This document shows positions 25,255 to 32,253 of a stretch of DNA of 40,569 bases, one piece after another; position 1 is the stretch's first letter; each line of letters starts with the position of its first letter. A program made the translations under genes and the position numbers. The stretch is from Betaproteobacteria bacterium. GTDB taxonomy: Bacteria; Pseudomonadota; Gammaproteobacteria; Burkholderiales; Rhodocyclaceae. The stretch is taken from the NCBI GenBank assembly GCA_028065725.1, contig JAPTVL010000198.1:1-40569 (forward strand), given 5' to 3'. The notes beneath the pieces were generated by a model. The model did no database searches, was not told where the DNA came from, and saw nothing but the letters and a program-made list of their open reading frames with translations.

Positions 25255-26342
25255 GTCTCCAATGCGGCATCGTCGGCCTGCCCAACGTCGGCAAGTCCAC
25301 CCTTTTCAACGCGCTGACCAAGTCGGGCATCGCGGCGGAGAACTACCCCTTCTGCACCATCGAGCCCAACGTCGGCATCGTCGAAGTGCCGGACCCGCGG
25401 CTGGCCGCCCTGTCCGCCATCGTCAAGCCGCAACGCATCCAGCCGGCCATCGTCGAGTTCGTCGACATCGCGGGCCTCGTGGCCGGCGCCAGCAAGGGCG
25501 AAGGCCTGGGCAACCAGTTCCTCGCCAACATCCGCGAAACCGACGCCGTGGTGCATGTGGTGCGCTGTTTCAGCGACGACAACGTGGTCCATGTGTCCGG
25601 CAAGATCGATCCGCTCCATGACATCGAGGTAATCGATACCGAACTGGCGCTGGCCGACATGACCACCGCGGAAAAGGCCCTCAACCGCTACAAAAAGCCT
25701 GCCAGTGCCGGCGACAAGGAGGCGAAGGTCCTCTGCGCCGTGCTCGAAAAATGCGTCGCCCAGCTGGACCAGGCCAAGCCGGTGCGGGCGCTCGATCTGT
25801 CAAAAGAGGAATGGGCCAGCCTCAAGCCCTTCTGCCTGATCACCGCCAAGCCGGTGCTCTACGTCGCCAACGTCAAGGAAGGCGGCTTCGAGAACAATCC
25901 GTATCTTGACGCGGTGCAGGCGCACGCCAAAGCCGAAAAAGCCGAAGTGGTCGCCGTCTGCGCCGCGATCGAAGCCGAGATCGCCGATCTCGAAGACGAC
26001 GAGAAGCAGATGTTCCTCACCGACATGGGGCTGGAGGAACCGGGCCTCAACCGCCTGATCCGCGCCGCCTACAAGCTGCTCGGCCTGCAGACCTACTTCA
26101 CGGCCGGCGTCAAGGAAGTGCGCGCCTGGACCATCCACGTCGGCGACACGGCACCCAAAGCCGCCGGCGTGATCCATACCGATTTCGAAAAGGGCTTCAT
26201 TCGCGCCCAGACCATTTCCTTCGACGACTTCATCGCCTACAAGGGCGAAGCCGGGGCCAAGGAAGCCGGCCGGATGCGGGCGGAAGGCAAGGAGTACGTG
26301 GTCAAGGACGGCGACGTGCTGAATTTCCTGTTCAACGTGTAA
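25251..26342 (+). CDS. ychF: Redox-regulated ATPase YchF
   Basis: YchF (OLA1 family) is an Obg-related P-loop protein that prefers ATP, binds ribosomes and affects the oxidative-stress response. The 363-residue product has P-loop [17 protein letters not shown] (residues about 8-24), [20 protein letters not shown] as the switch/G3 region, a coiled-coil insertion (about 125-200), and a C-terminal TGS domain ending [14 protein letters not shown]. The start overlaps the pth stop. An intrinsic terminator lies 130 bp downstream. Confidence 0.97.
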   Translation: MSLQCGIVGLPNVGKSTLFNALTKSGIAAENYPFCTIEPNVGIVEVPDPRLAALSAIVKPQRIQPAIVEFVDIAGLVAGASKGEGLGNQFLANIRETDAVVHVVRCFSDDNVVHVSGKIDPLHDIEVIDTELALADMTTAEKALNRYKKPASAGDKEAKVLCAVLEKCVAQLDQAKPVRALDLSKEEWASLKPFCLITAKPVLYVANVKEGGFENNPYLDAVQAHAKAEKAEVVAVCAAIEAEIADLEDDEKQMFLTDMGLEEPGLNRLIRAAYKLLGLQTYFTAGVKEVRAWTIHVGDTAPKAAGVIHTDFEKGFIRAQTISFDDFIAYKGEAGAKEAGRMRAEGKEYVVKDGDVLNFLFNV

Positions 26343-26473
26343 GTCGGAATAGCTGTTCTCTTGTGTTCGCGGATGTTTTTCCATCCGCTAAATACATTGA
26401 AAACAAAGGATGTTTAGGTCGCTTGTATACGGTGTAGAGGGCTGCCGGTCTTCCCCAAACTCAGCAGGAGTGC

Positions 26474-26509
26474 GTGCCAATTCTCGGGTCGGCGCCTTGG
26501 CACTTTTTT
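26474..26509 (+). terminator. Intrinsic terminator downstream of ychF
   Basis: GTGCCAA (26474-26480) pairs perfectly with TTGGCAC (26497-26503), with a 16-nt loop that has some inner GC pairing. It is followed directly by six T residues (26504-26509). This ends the rplY-pth-ychF transcript. The 280-bp gap between ychF and hicA otherwise shows a minor hairpin (GCGGATG/CATCCGC at 26369-26388), a locally AT-richer stretch, and no convincing gene. Confidence 0.82.
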
Positions 26510-26586
26510 GTCGCTCTTGCCGCACGGCATCCACGCGCTCCAACACCTTTGGCAGAGGGTGATATGCGTATGGCGAAAGCCGGTGC

Positions 26587-26616
26587 TTGCTTTGTGATAC
26601 CACTATTTGCTACCAT
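26587..26616 (+). promoter_or_regulatory. Possible promoter of the hicAB pair
   Basis: TTGCTT (26587-26592) and TACCAT (26611-26616) have -35/-10 character with an 18-bp spacer. The predicted start would fall at the hicA ATG (26622), and no Shine-Dalgarno precedes that ATG. Either the message is leaderless or the true promoter lies further upstream. This is weak evidence, from pattern alone. Confidence 0.25.
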
Positions 26617-26621
26617 GACGC

Positions 26622-26876
26622 ATGAAGCGAAAGTTCCAACGCACCCTCGAACTGATCTTTGCCCGGCCTGTATCGGCGAATGTCCGCTGGGCCGACATCG
26701 AAGCCCTGTTCCGGGCGCTGGGCGCGGAGATTGCCGAGCGTGAAGGCTCCCGTGTCGAAGTGTATCTGTTCGGCCTCGTGCGGGTTTTCCATCGGCCACA
26801 TCCGTCGCCTGATACAGACAAAGGTGCGGTCGCGGCAATTCGCAAGTGGCTGGAAGAAAACGGAGTGAAACCATGA
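26622..26876 (+). CDS. hicA: HicA-family toxin, variant lacking the usual catalytic His
   Basis: HicA toxins are small double-stranded-RNA-binding-fold ribonucleases that cut mRNA. The 84-residue product has the family outline: helix ADIEALFRALGAEI, a beta-hairpin and the C-terminal helix AVAAIRKWLEENGV. The usual GS(N)H motif reads GSRV (residues 42-45), so the classical catalytic His is missing. The later HRPHPSPDTDKG segment, which has its own histidines, marks a recognised HicA subfamily. It overlaps hicB by four bases (ATGA), as expected for a toxin-antitoxin pair. Activity is inferred from family and context. Confidence 0.85.
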   Translation: MKRKFQRTLELIFARPVSANVRWADIEALFRALGAEIAEREGSRVEVYLFGLVRVFHRPHPSPDTDKGAVAAIRKWLEENGVKP

Positions 26877-27208
26877 ACACCATGACGATCAACGGCTATC
26901 AAGCGGTCATCGCGTTCGACCCGGAAATCCAGATGTTCCGGGGGGAGTTCGTCGGCCTGAACGGCGGAGCGGATTTCTACGCCAAGGATGTCGATGGCCT
27001 GAGGCGCGAGGGGGGAATCTCTCTGCGCGTGTTTTTCGAAGCATGTGAGAAGCGTGGCGTCGAGCCGCGCAAACACTTCTCCGGAAAATTCTCCCTGCGG
27101 GTCGATCCCGCCACCCACGAAGCCGCCGCGATTGCCGCCGCCGCCCATGGCCAGAGCCTCAACCAATGGGCGACCGAAGCGATTCGGCAGGCAGCATTGG
27201 CGGAATGA
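26873..27208 (+). CDS. hicB: HicB-family antitoxin
   Basis: HicB neutralises HicA and represses the operon. The 111-residue product has the N-terminal partial RNase H-like fold (YQAVIAFDPEIQMFRGEFVG, then ADFYAKDVDGLRREGGISL). A C-terminal DNA-binding segment KFSLRVDPATHEAAAIAAAA, followed by SLNQWATEAI (about 72-107), has ribbon-helix-helix character. The start overlaps the hicA stop. The pair stands alone, and the 130 bp downstream (27209-27338) hold only a small GTCTCC/GGAGAC inverted repeat. Confidence 0.9.
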   Translation: MNTMTINGYQAVIAFDPEIQMFRGEFVGLNGGADFYAKDVDGLRREGGISLRVFFEACEKRGVEPRKHFSGKFSLRVDPATHEAAAIAAAAHGQSLNQWATEAIRQAALAE

Positions 27209-27338
27209 TAGGCTGTTGCCGGATGCATTTCTGGCTTAACGTCTGAGGCGCCGCTGCGGACAGGCAAGCATCGTGTCTCCGACTTGGCTGGAGACCGCAT
27301 CCCTTGTAGAAGGCGCGCCGTCCCGCTGGCGCCGACTT

Positions 27339-28331
27339 TCAGGCCGGATCGCGTGACCGCGTCCGGCGCTCGTTGGCCACGCGCAGCGTGACGTCGGCGA
27401 TCATCCAGACCGTGTGCGTGGGTCCGCTGGTCATCCTGCGTCCCGAGAGTTCTGCCCAGAATTGACTGCCGTCGGCCCGCTTCAGGCGATACATGCCTTG
27501 CGCCAGGTGGCCGCGGGCGAAGGCGGCGGCGCTTTCGGCAAGAAACTGCTCGGCCTCCGCGGCATTGACGAAATGATGGTCGAGGCGCGAACGCGTGAGG
27601 TCCTGGATGCGGCGGCCCAGCAACTCGCCAAAACGCGTGTTGCACTTGATCACGTGCTTGTTGTCGGTCACCGCGATGCCCATCGGCGAGGAGTCGAAGA
27701 TCGCCTCCTGTTCGGCCAGCAGCAGTTCGGCTTCGGTGCTGCGCTGCAGGCCGGCGGTCGACGAGCGGTAGAGCGAGCGCTGCACGATGATGAAAACGGC
27801 AATGCAGCAGGCCGCCGCGGTAATCGGCCATTGGCCCTTCTGGCCGAAGCTGGAAGCGTAGTACAGGATGGGCGGAGTCAGGATGGGAGTGATGAACAGC
27901 CAGAACGTGCTGTTGCTCAGGGCGACGAACACCGAGCCGGTGAAGGCCGTGATCACCACCATCAGCGCGACGAACATTTGCGCATCGACATTCGTCGGCG
28001 GCGGATAGAGGGGGCCGAACAGCGCTCCCCAGCCGAGGCCGGTCAAAAAGGCGCCGGCGGCGTACAGCCATTCCCAGCGGTGGATGGTCGCGATGTGCCG
28101 GTCGGCGTTGCCGAACAGGTAGCGGATGGCGACACGCACCGCCAGCACCGAAAGCATGTAGCTGGCCCACAGCTTGAGGACGTCCATCCCGGCCGTCTCG
28201 AACAGCACCAGGAAGCACAGGAAAACGCCGATCAGCGATACCACGATCGAGGACGGCAGGCTGGCGTACAGCACTTCGACGCGCCGGACTTCGGCGTCGT
28301 CGCTGAGTTTTTGGGAGAAGATGGATTTCAT
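27339..28331 (-). CDS. Membrane-bound PAS-domain protein without an output domain
   Basis: The 330-residue protein has about six membrane helices in residues 25-188. A short linker (AELLLAEQEAIFDSS) leads to one PAS domain (about 205-320, with GIAVTDNKHVIKCNTRFGELLGRR and YRLKRADGSQFWAELSGRRM). It stops at RRTRSRDPA. The layout matches the sensory front end of diguanylate cyclases, histidine kinases or chemoreceptors, but no output domain follows. I found none in the downstream DNA in any frame. It could be a truncated sensor or a protein working through a separate partner. The ATG at 28331 begins the conserved-looking region. It lies 50 bp after the thioredoxin-like gene on the same strand. 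Confidence 0.8.
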   Translation of the reverse strand: MKSIFSQKLSDDAEVRRVEVLYASLPSSIVVSLIGVFLCFLVLFETAGMDVLKLWASYMLSVLAVRVAIRYLFGNADRHIATIHRWEWLYAAGAFLTGLGWGALFGPLYPPPTNVDAQMFVALMVVITAFTGSVFVALSNSTFWLFITPILTPPILYYASSFGQKGQWPITAAACCIAVFIIVQRSLYRSSTAGLQRSTEAELLLAEQEAIFDSSPMGIAVTDNKHVIKCNTRFGELLGRRIQDLTRSRLDHHFVNAAEAEQFLAESAAAFARGHLAQGMYRLKRADGSQFWAELSGRRMTSGPTHTVWMIADVTLRVANERRTRSRDPA

Positions 28332-28381
28332 CGCATGACCTTGCCGGTAAGTTCCATCATAACGCCATATATACCGTGCGA

Positions 28382-28750
28382 CTAGGAAGTTCCGCCTTGT
28401 GCGGCGATTTCGGCGCGCACCGTGTCCATGTCGAGCGTCATGGCCTGCTCGATCAGCTGCTCGAAGGCGGTGGCCGGCAGTGCGCCCGCCTCGGAATAAA
28501 TGATGATCTGGTCGCGAAACATCATCAGCGTGGGAATCGAGCGGATGTTGAAGGCAGCGGCGATTTCCTGCTGCTCTTCGGTATTCACCTTGGCGAAGAC
28601 GATGTCGGCGCGTTTCTCGGAAGCGGCCTCGAAGGTTGGCGCGAAGCCGCGGCAGGGCGCGCACCAGGGCGCCCAGAAATCTATGATCAAATTGGCGTTG
28701 TCGTTGATCGTCCGTTGAAAGTTTTCGGCATTGAGTTCCAGCGTGGCCAT
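28382..28750 (-). CDS. Thioredoxin family protein
   Basis: The 122-residue protein has a thioredoxin fold with DFWAPWCAPCRGFAPTFE (active site Cys30 and Cys33, WCAPC in place of the classic WCGPC) and the cis-Pro segment IRSIPTLMMF. A short C-terminal extension (TLDMDTVRAEIAAQGGTS) goes beyond the usual thioredoxin length of about 108. No signal peptide is visible, so it acts in the cytoplasm. It is probably a general disulfide reductase or chaperone-like thioredoxin; the substrate is unknown. It is divergent from gluQ over 69 bp. Confidence 0.9.
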   Translation of the reverse strand: MATLELNAENFQRTINDNANLIIDFWAPWCAPCRGFAPTFEAASEKRADIVFAKVNTEEQQEIAAAFNIRSIPTLMMFRDQIIIYSEAGALPATAFEQLIEQAMTLDMDTVRAEIAAQGGTS

Positions 28751-28819
28751 GGGCGGCTCCCTTGTTGATTTGATACGAATGCTACCGTTTTGGCGCGTGG
28801 CGTGCTATCACTCCGCCCG

Positions 28820-29782
28820 ATGACCACTCCCGCACCGACTTATCGCGGCCGTTTCGCGCCCTCCCCGAGCGGGCCCCTGCACTTCGGTTCGCTGGTGGCG
28901 GCGACCGGCTCGTTTCTGGAGGCACGGGCCCGCGGCGGCGAATGGCTGCTGCGCATGGAGGATGTCGATGCGCCGCGCTGCTCGATGGCCGCCGCCGGGG
29001 AAATCCTGCGCACGCTGGAGGTCTGCGGTTTTGCCTGGGACGGCGAGCCGGTCTGGCAGAGCCGCCGCAGTGCCGCCTATGCCGCGGCCCTGGAGCGGCT
29101 GCAGCGCTCCGGCCAGGTTTATCCCTGCGCCTGCACGCGCAAGGAACTGGCCGACTCGGCCATTGCCCCTGACGGCGCCGCGATCTATCCGGGGACCTGC
29201 CGCCACGGGCTGCCGCCGGGCCGCGTGGCGCGCGCCTGGCGCCTGCGCGTGGGCGATGCCCAGGTCAGTTTCGACGACGCAATTCAGGGGCCCATCGCGA
29301 GCGAGCTTGCCCCCGATGCCGGCGATTTCATCCTGTTGCGCGCCGACGGCCTGTATGCCTACCAGCTTGCGGTGGTGGTCGATGACGCCGACGCCGGCAT
29401 CACCCATGTCGTGCGTGGCGCCGACCTGCTGGCCTCGACCGCGCGCCAGATTTTTCTGCAGCAATGCCTGGGCCTGCCGACGCCGGCCTACGCGCACCTG
29501 CCGGTGGCGGTCAATCAGGCGGGGGAGAAGCTGTCGAAGCAGACTCGGGCGGCGCCGGTGGATGGCGCGCGGCCCGGCCCGGCGGTGTTCGCGGCGCTTG
29601 AATTCCTCGGCCAGCGCCCGCCGCGGGAACTGAGCGGCGCCGGCCCGCAGGAACTGTGGACCTGGGCCATGGCCAACTGGCAACTGGCGCGGGTGCCGCG
29701 CGGCCCGGCGCCCGCCGCATGGCGACCCGGCGAGTGGGATAATCCGGGCATGACAGAGGGAGATGCACATCATGATCGTTGA
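28820..29782 (+). CDS. gluQ: Glutamyl-Q tRNA(Asp) synthetase
   Basis: GluQ is a truncated glutamyl-tRNA synthetase paralogue that attaches glutamate to queuosine at the wobble base of tRNA-Asp. The 320-residue product has the catalytic core only. It has the HIGH-like APSPSGPLHFGSLVAATG (residues about 13-30), a zinc-site pattern with CACTRKEL and YPGTCRHG, and the KMSKS-like EKLSKQ. The anticodon-binding domain is absent, as in the family. The start is the ATG at 28820; a TTG at 28790 is less likely. Its end overlaps the CoA-binding gene. The queE gene that ends 4 bp past the next gene belongs to the same modified-base pathway. Confidence 0.94.
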   Translation: MTTPAPTYRGRFAPSPSGPLHFGSLVAATGSFLEARARGGEWLLRMEDVDAPRCSMAAAGEILRTLEVCGFAWDGEPVWQSRRSAAYAAALERLQRSGQVYPCACTRKELADSAIAPDGAAIYPGTCRHGLPPGRVARAWRLRVGDAQVSFDDAIQGPIASELAPDAGDFILLRADGLYAYQLAVVVDDADAGITHVVRGADLLASTARQIFLQQCLGLPTPAYAHLPVAVNQAGEKLSKQTRAAPVDGARPGPAVFAALEFLGQRPPRELSGAGPQELWTWAMANWQLARVPRGPAPAAWRPGEWDNPGMTEGDAHHDR

Positions 29783-30254
29783 CGATGTCGCCGGCCTGCG
29801 CCGCGTGCTGCGGGGCAACCGCGTGATTGCCGTGGTCGGCTTGTCGGCGAGCTGGAACCGGCCCAGCTATTTCGCCGCCAAATACATGCTGGAACATGGC
29901 TACACGGTGATTCCGGTGAATCCCGGGGCGACCGAGATCCTCGGCCAGAAATGCTATCCGGAGCTTGCGGCCATCCCATGCAAGGTCGATATGGTCGATG
30001 TGTTCCGCAAGCCCGGGGACGTGATGCCGATTGCCGACGCGGCGATCCGCATCGGCGCCAGGTGTCTCTGGCTGCAGCTCGGCGTGATCCATCGGGAGGC
30101 GGCGGACAAGGCCGCCGCGGCCGGACTCGACGTGGTCATGGACCATTGCGTCAAGATCGAATACGCGCGGCTGTTCGGCGGCCTCAATTATGCCGGCGTC
30201 AATACCCGGGTGATTTCCGCCAAACGTCCGCCCTGCCCGCCTTTGACCGGCTAG
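29772..30254 (+). CDS. CoA-binding (YccU-like) domain protein
   Basis: The 160-residue protein is a single Rossmann-like CoA-binding domain. It has VIAVVGLSASWNRPSYFAAK, YTVIPVNPGATEILGQKCYP and IGARCLWLQLGVIHREAADKA. Single-domain proteins of this family are cytoplasmic and of unknown role, and they resemble the N-terminal part of succinyl-CoA ligases. GAGGGAG stands 9 nt before the ATG at 29772 and directly against an ATG at 29763, so the former is preferred. It overlaps gluQ by 11 bp and converges on queE. Confidence 0.88.
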   Translation: MIVDDVAGLRRVLRGNRVIAVVGLSASWNRPSYFAAKYMLEHGYTVIPVNPGATEILGQKCYPELAAIPCKVDMVDVFRKPGDVMPIADAAIRIGARCLWLQLGVIHREAADKAAAAGLDVVMDHCVKIEYARLFGGLNYAGVNTRVISAKRPPCPPLTG

Positions 30255-30257
30255 TGT

Positions 30258-30947
30258 TCAGCGGCCCTGGGCGTTGCCCCACAGCAGCTTGTGCAGCTGC
30301 AGCTGGAAGCGCAGCGGCAGGCGATCGTCGAGGATCCATTGCGCCAGCCGCGCCGGATCGATCTGCCCGTGCACCGGCGAGAACAGCACCGGACAGGTCG
30401 CGAAGAGTCGGCGCTGGCGGCACGCCGCGACGGCCCAGTCATAGTCCGCGCGCGAGGCAAGGACGAACTTCAATTCGTCGCGCGCGGTCAGCAGCGCCAG
30501 GTTTTCCCAGCGGTTCTTTTCCTGTTCGCCCGACCCCGGTGCCTTGAGGTCGACGATGCGCGACACGCGCGGATCGACGCCGGCAATGTCGAGGGCGCCG
30601 CTGGTTTCCAGCGAGACCGAATAGCCGGCGTCGCACAGCGCGGCCAGCAGCGGCAGGCAACCCTTCTGCGCCAGCGGTTCGCCGCCGGTGACGCAGACCG
30701 TGCGGCAATCGAAGCCGCCGACGCGCCGCAGGACCTCGTCCATGGCCAGGGATTCGCCGCCGCTGAAGGCGTAGGCGGTATCGCACCAGACGCAGCGCAG
30801 CGGGCAGCCGGTGAGCCGCACGAATACCGTGGGCAGGCCGACGCGGCTGGATTCGCCCTGGATCGAATGAAAGATTTCGGTGATGCGCAGCGTCGGGTTG
30901 ACGTCGGCCGGCTCGATGCGCAGCGTCGGGTTCGCCTCAGCCGGCAC
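30258..30947 (-). CDS. queE: 7-carboxy-7-deazaguanine synthase (radical SAM)
   Basis: QueE makes 7-carboxy-7-deazaguanine from carboxytetrahydropterin, a step toward queuosine. The 229-residue product has TEIFHSIQGESSRVGLPTVF, the iron-sulfur motif CPLRCVWC (CxxxCxxC), FSGGESLAMDE and VCVTGGEPLAQKG. The GTG at 30947 stands two bases after the cpoB stop. The N-terminus has an extra 11-residue repeat (NPTLRI occurs twice), produced by a 33-bp-spaced direct repeat. The canonical protein would begin at about the second copy. It is the last gene of the long minus-strand run. Confidence 0.94.
   Translation of the reverse strand: MPAEANPTLRIEPADVNPTLRITEIFHSIQGESSRVGLPTVFVRLTGCPLRCVWCDTAYAFSGGESLAMDEVLRRVGGFDCRTVCVTGGEPLAQKGCLPLLAALCDAGYSVSLETSGALDIAGVDPRVSRIVDLKAPGSGEQEKNRWENLALLTARDELKFVLASRADYDWAVAACRQRRLFATCPVLFSPVHGQIDPARLAQWILDDRLPLRFQLQLHKLLWGNAQGR
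30882..30932. repeat. Direct repeat inside the queE start region
   Basis: The 18-bp word GATGCGCAGCGTCGGGTT occurs at 30882-30899 and again at 30915-30932, exactly 33 bp apart. It encodes the duplicated NPTLRI at the QueE N-terminus. The spacing is a multiple of three, so the frame is kept. Confidence 0.9.
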
Positions 30948-30949
30948 GG

Positions 30950-31681
30950 CTACTTCTTCTTCAGCCTGAGCTTCGCCTTCTTGCCGGCCTCGCTGTTGGG
31001 ATAGCGTTCCGCCAGCTGTTCCAGCGTAACCCTGATGCCCTTCCAGTCCTTGAGCGCTTCGAGGCTGGCGATCCGGCTTTCGAGCGCCGCGGGTGCGCGG
31101 TCGTCGTTGGGCCAGGTGGCGGCGAACTTGCCGAACAGTTCGGCGGCCGCGGCATGGTCCCTGGCCTGGGCGTGGGCATAGCCGCCCCAGTAGTGGGCCG
31201 AGGCCGCCAGGCTGCTGTTCGGGTAGGTCTTGATGAAGGCGAGGAAGGCCGCCGCGGCTTCCTTGAATTTGGCCGCCTTGAGGCCGGCCAGTGCGGCTTC
31301 GTAATCGCGGGTTTCCTGCGCCGGATCGGCTTTCGGCACCTCGGCCTTGGCGTCGGCCGGCGGCTGCTCGAGCTTCCTCAGCCGTCCGTCGAGATCGACG
31401 TAAAAGTCCTTCTGGCGCTTCTGCGCCGCTTCCAGTTCATAGGTCAGGACTTCGATCTGGCCGCGCAGCCTGGCGATGTCGGCCTTGATTGCTTCGAGCT
31501 GATTGACGAAGTCGATCTGGTTGCGATTGATGGTGTCGGTGCGTTTGACCAGTTCGCTGACTTCCCCGCGCAGCGCCTCGATCCTGCTGCGCGCCTCGTC
31601 ATCGTCGAAGACGCCGGCCGCCGCGGGCGAGTTCAGCGCCGCTGCCAACAGCAGTGGCCCCAGCCATTTACGCACGCTCAA
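30950..31681 (-). CDS. cpoB: Cell division coordinator CpoB (YbgF)
   Basis: CpoB is a periplasmic TPR protein that links the Tol-Pal system to septal peptidoglycan synthesis. The 243-residue product has a signal peptide (about 1-22). A coiled-coil trimerisation region (about 25-105, with VSELVKRTDTINRNQIDFVNQ) is followed by TPR-like repeats to the C-terminus (AHYWGGYAHAQARDHAAAAELF). The start is a TTG at 31681, overlapping the pal stop (TTGA). A GTG at 31675 is an alternative with better spacing to an upstream GGTGAG. Confidence 0.93.
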   Translation of the reverse strand: MSVRKWLGPLLLAAALNSPAAAGVFDDDEARSRIEALRGEVSELVKRTDTINRNQIDFVNQLEAIKADIARLRGQIEVLTYELEAAQKRQKDFYVDLDGRLRKLEQPPADAKAEVPKADPAQETRDYEAALAGLKAAKFKEAAAAFLAFIKTYPNSSLAASAHYWGGYAHAQARDHAAAAELFGKFAATWPNDDRAPAALESRIASLEALKDWKGIRVTLEQLAERYPNSEAGKKAKLRLKKK

Positions 31682-32220
31682 TACTCACCCGAATAGAGCA
31701 TGTCGCCGCGGCGATTCTTGCTCCAGCAGTCTTCGCCGGATTCGGAGCAGGCCGGCTTTTCCTCGCCCAGACTGACCGCCTCCAGCTGGTCTTCCCTGGC
31801 GCCGAGCAGGGTCAGCGCCTTTCTGACCGCTTCGGCGCGTTTCTGGCCCAGCGCCAGGTTGTACTCGCGGCTGCCGCGCTCGTCGGCGTTGCCCTGGATC
31901 AGCATTTTCATTTTCGGGTTGGCCGCCAGAAACTTGCCGTGCGCGGTCAGCAGCGACTGGAATTCGTCCTTGACCACGTAGCTGTCGTAGTCGAAATACA
32001 CGCTGCGCTTCGACAGCGGGCTGCGCGGATCCTTCAGCGCGGCGATGCTGGCGGGGTCGAATGCCTGCGGCTGCACCTTGGTGACCGGGGTGGACTCGAC
32101 CTGGACCGCACCGGGCGTGCGCGATTCGACGCCGGCCGGATTCTGTTCGGGTGCCGGGGGTTGCGAACTGCAGGCGGCGAGCAGCAGCGTAAGGGCGGAA
32201 AGTGAAATCAGTGAGCGCAT
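31678..32220 (-). CDS. pal: Peptidoglycan-associated lipoprotein Pal
   Basis: Pal is anchored in the outer membrane and binds peptidoglycan, completing the Tol-Pal bridge. The 180-residue product has a lipoprotein signal ending LLLAAC (lipid Cys17) and a Pro/Ala-rich linker to about residue 60. An OmpA-like domain follows with VYFDYDSYVV, IQGNADERGSREYNLALGQKRA and the C-terminal WSKNRRGDMLY. Two cysteines near the end (ACSESGEDCW) could form a disulfide. It lies 33 bp after tolB. Confidence 0.96.
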   Translation of the reverse strand: MRSLISLSALTLLLAACSSQPPAPEQNPAGVESRTPGAVQVESTPVTKVQPQAFDPASIAALKDPRSPLSKRSVYFDYDSYVVKDEFQSLLTAHGKFLAANPKMKMLIQGNADERGSREYNLALGQKRAEAVRKALTLLGAREDQLEAVSLGEEKPACSESGEDCWSKNRRGDMLYSGEY

Positions 32221-32253
32221 GATGGTTTCCTTGGCAAATTCAAAGGTCTAAAT

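Noticed and set aside
26474..26743. Plus-strand frame of 89 codons upstream of hicA
   Set aside because: It starts inside the terminator stem and overlaps hicA in another frame, with no similarity to any family I know.
27275..27295. GTCTCC/GGAGAC inverted repeat after hicB as a terminator
   Set aside because: It has only 6 bp of stem, a 9-nt loop and no T-run.
26343..28750. The HicAB patch as a larger defence island
   Set aside because: Only the toxin-antitoxin pair is present. The flanking genes are a sensor-like protein and a thioredoxin, and no nuclease, integrase, tRNA junction or attachment repeat is visible.
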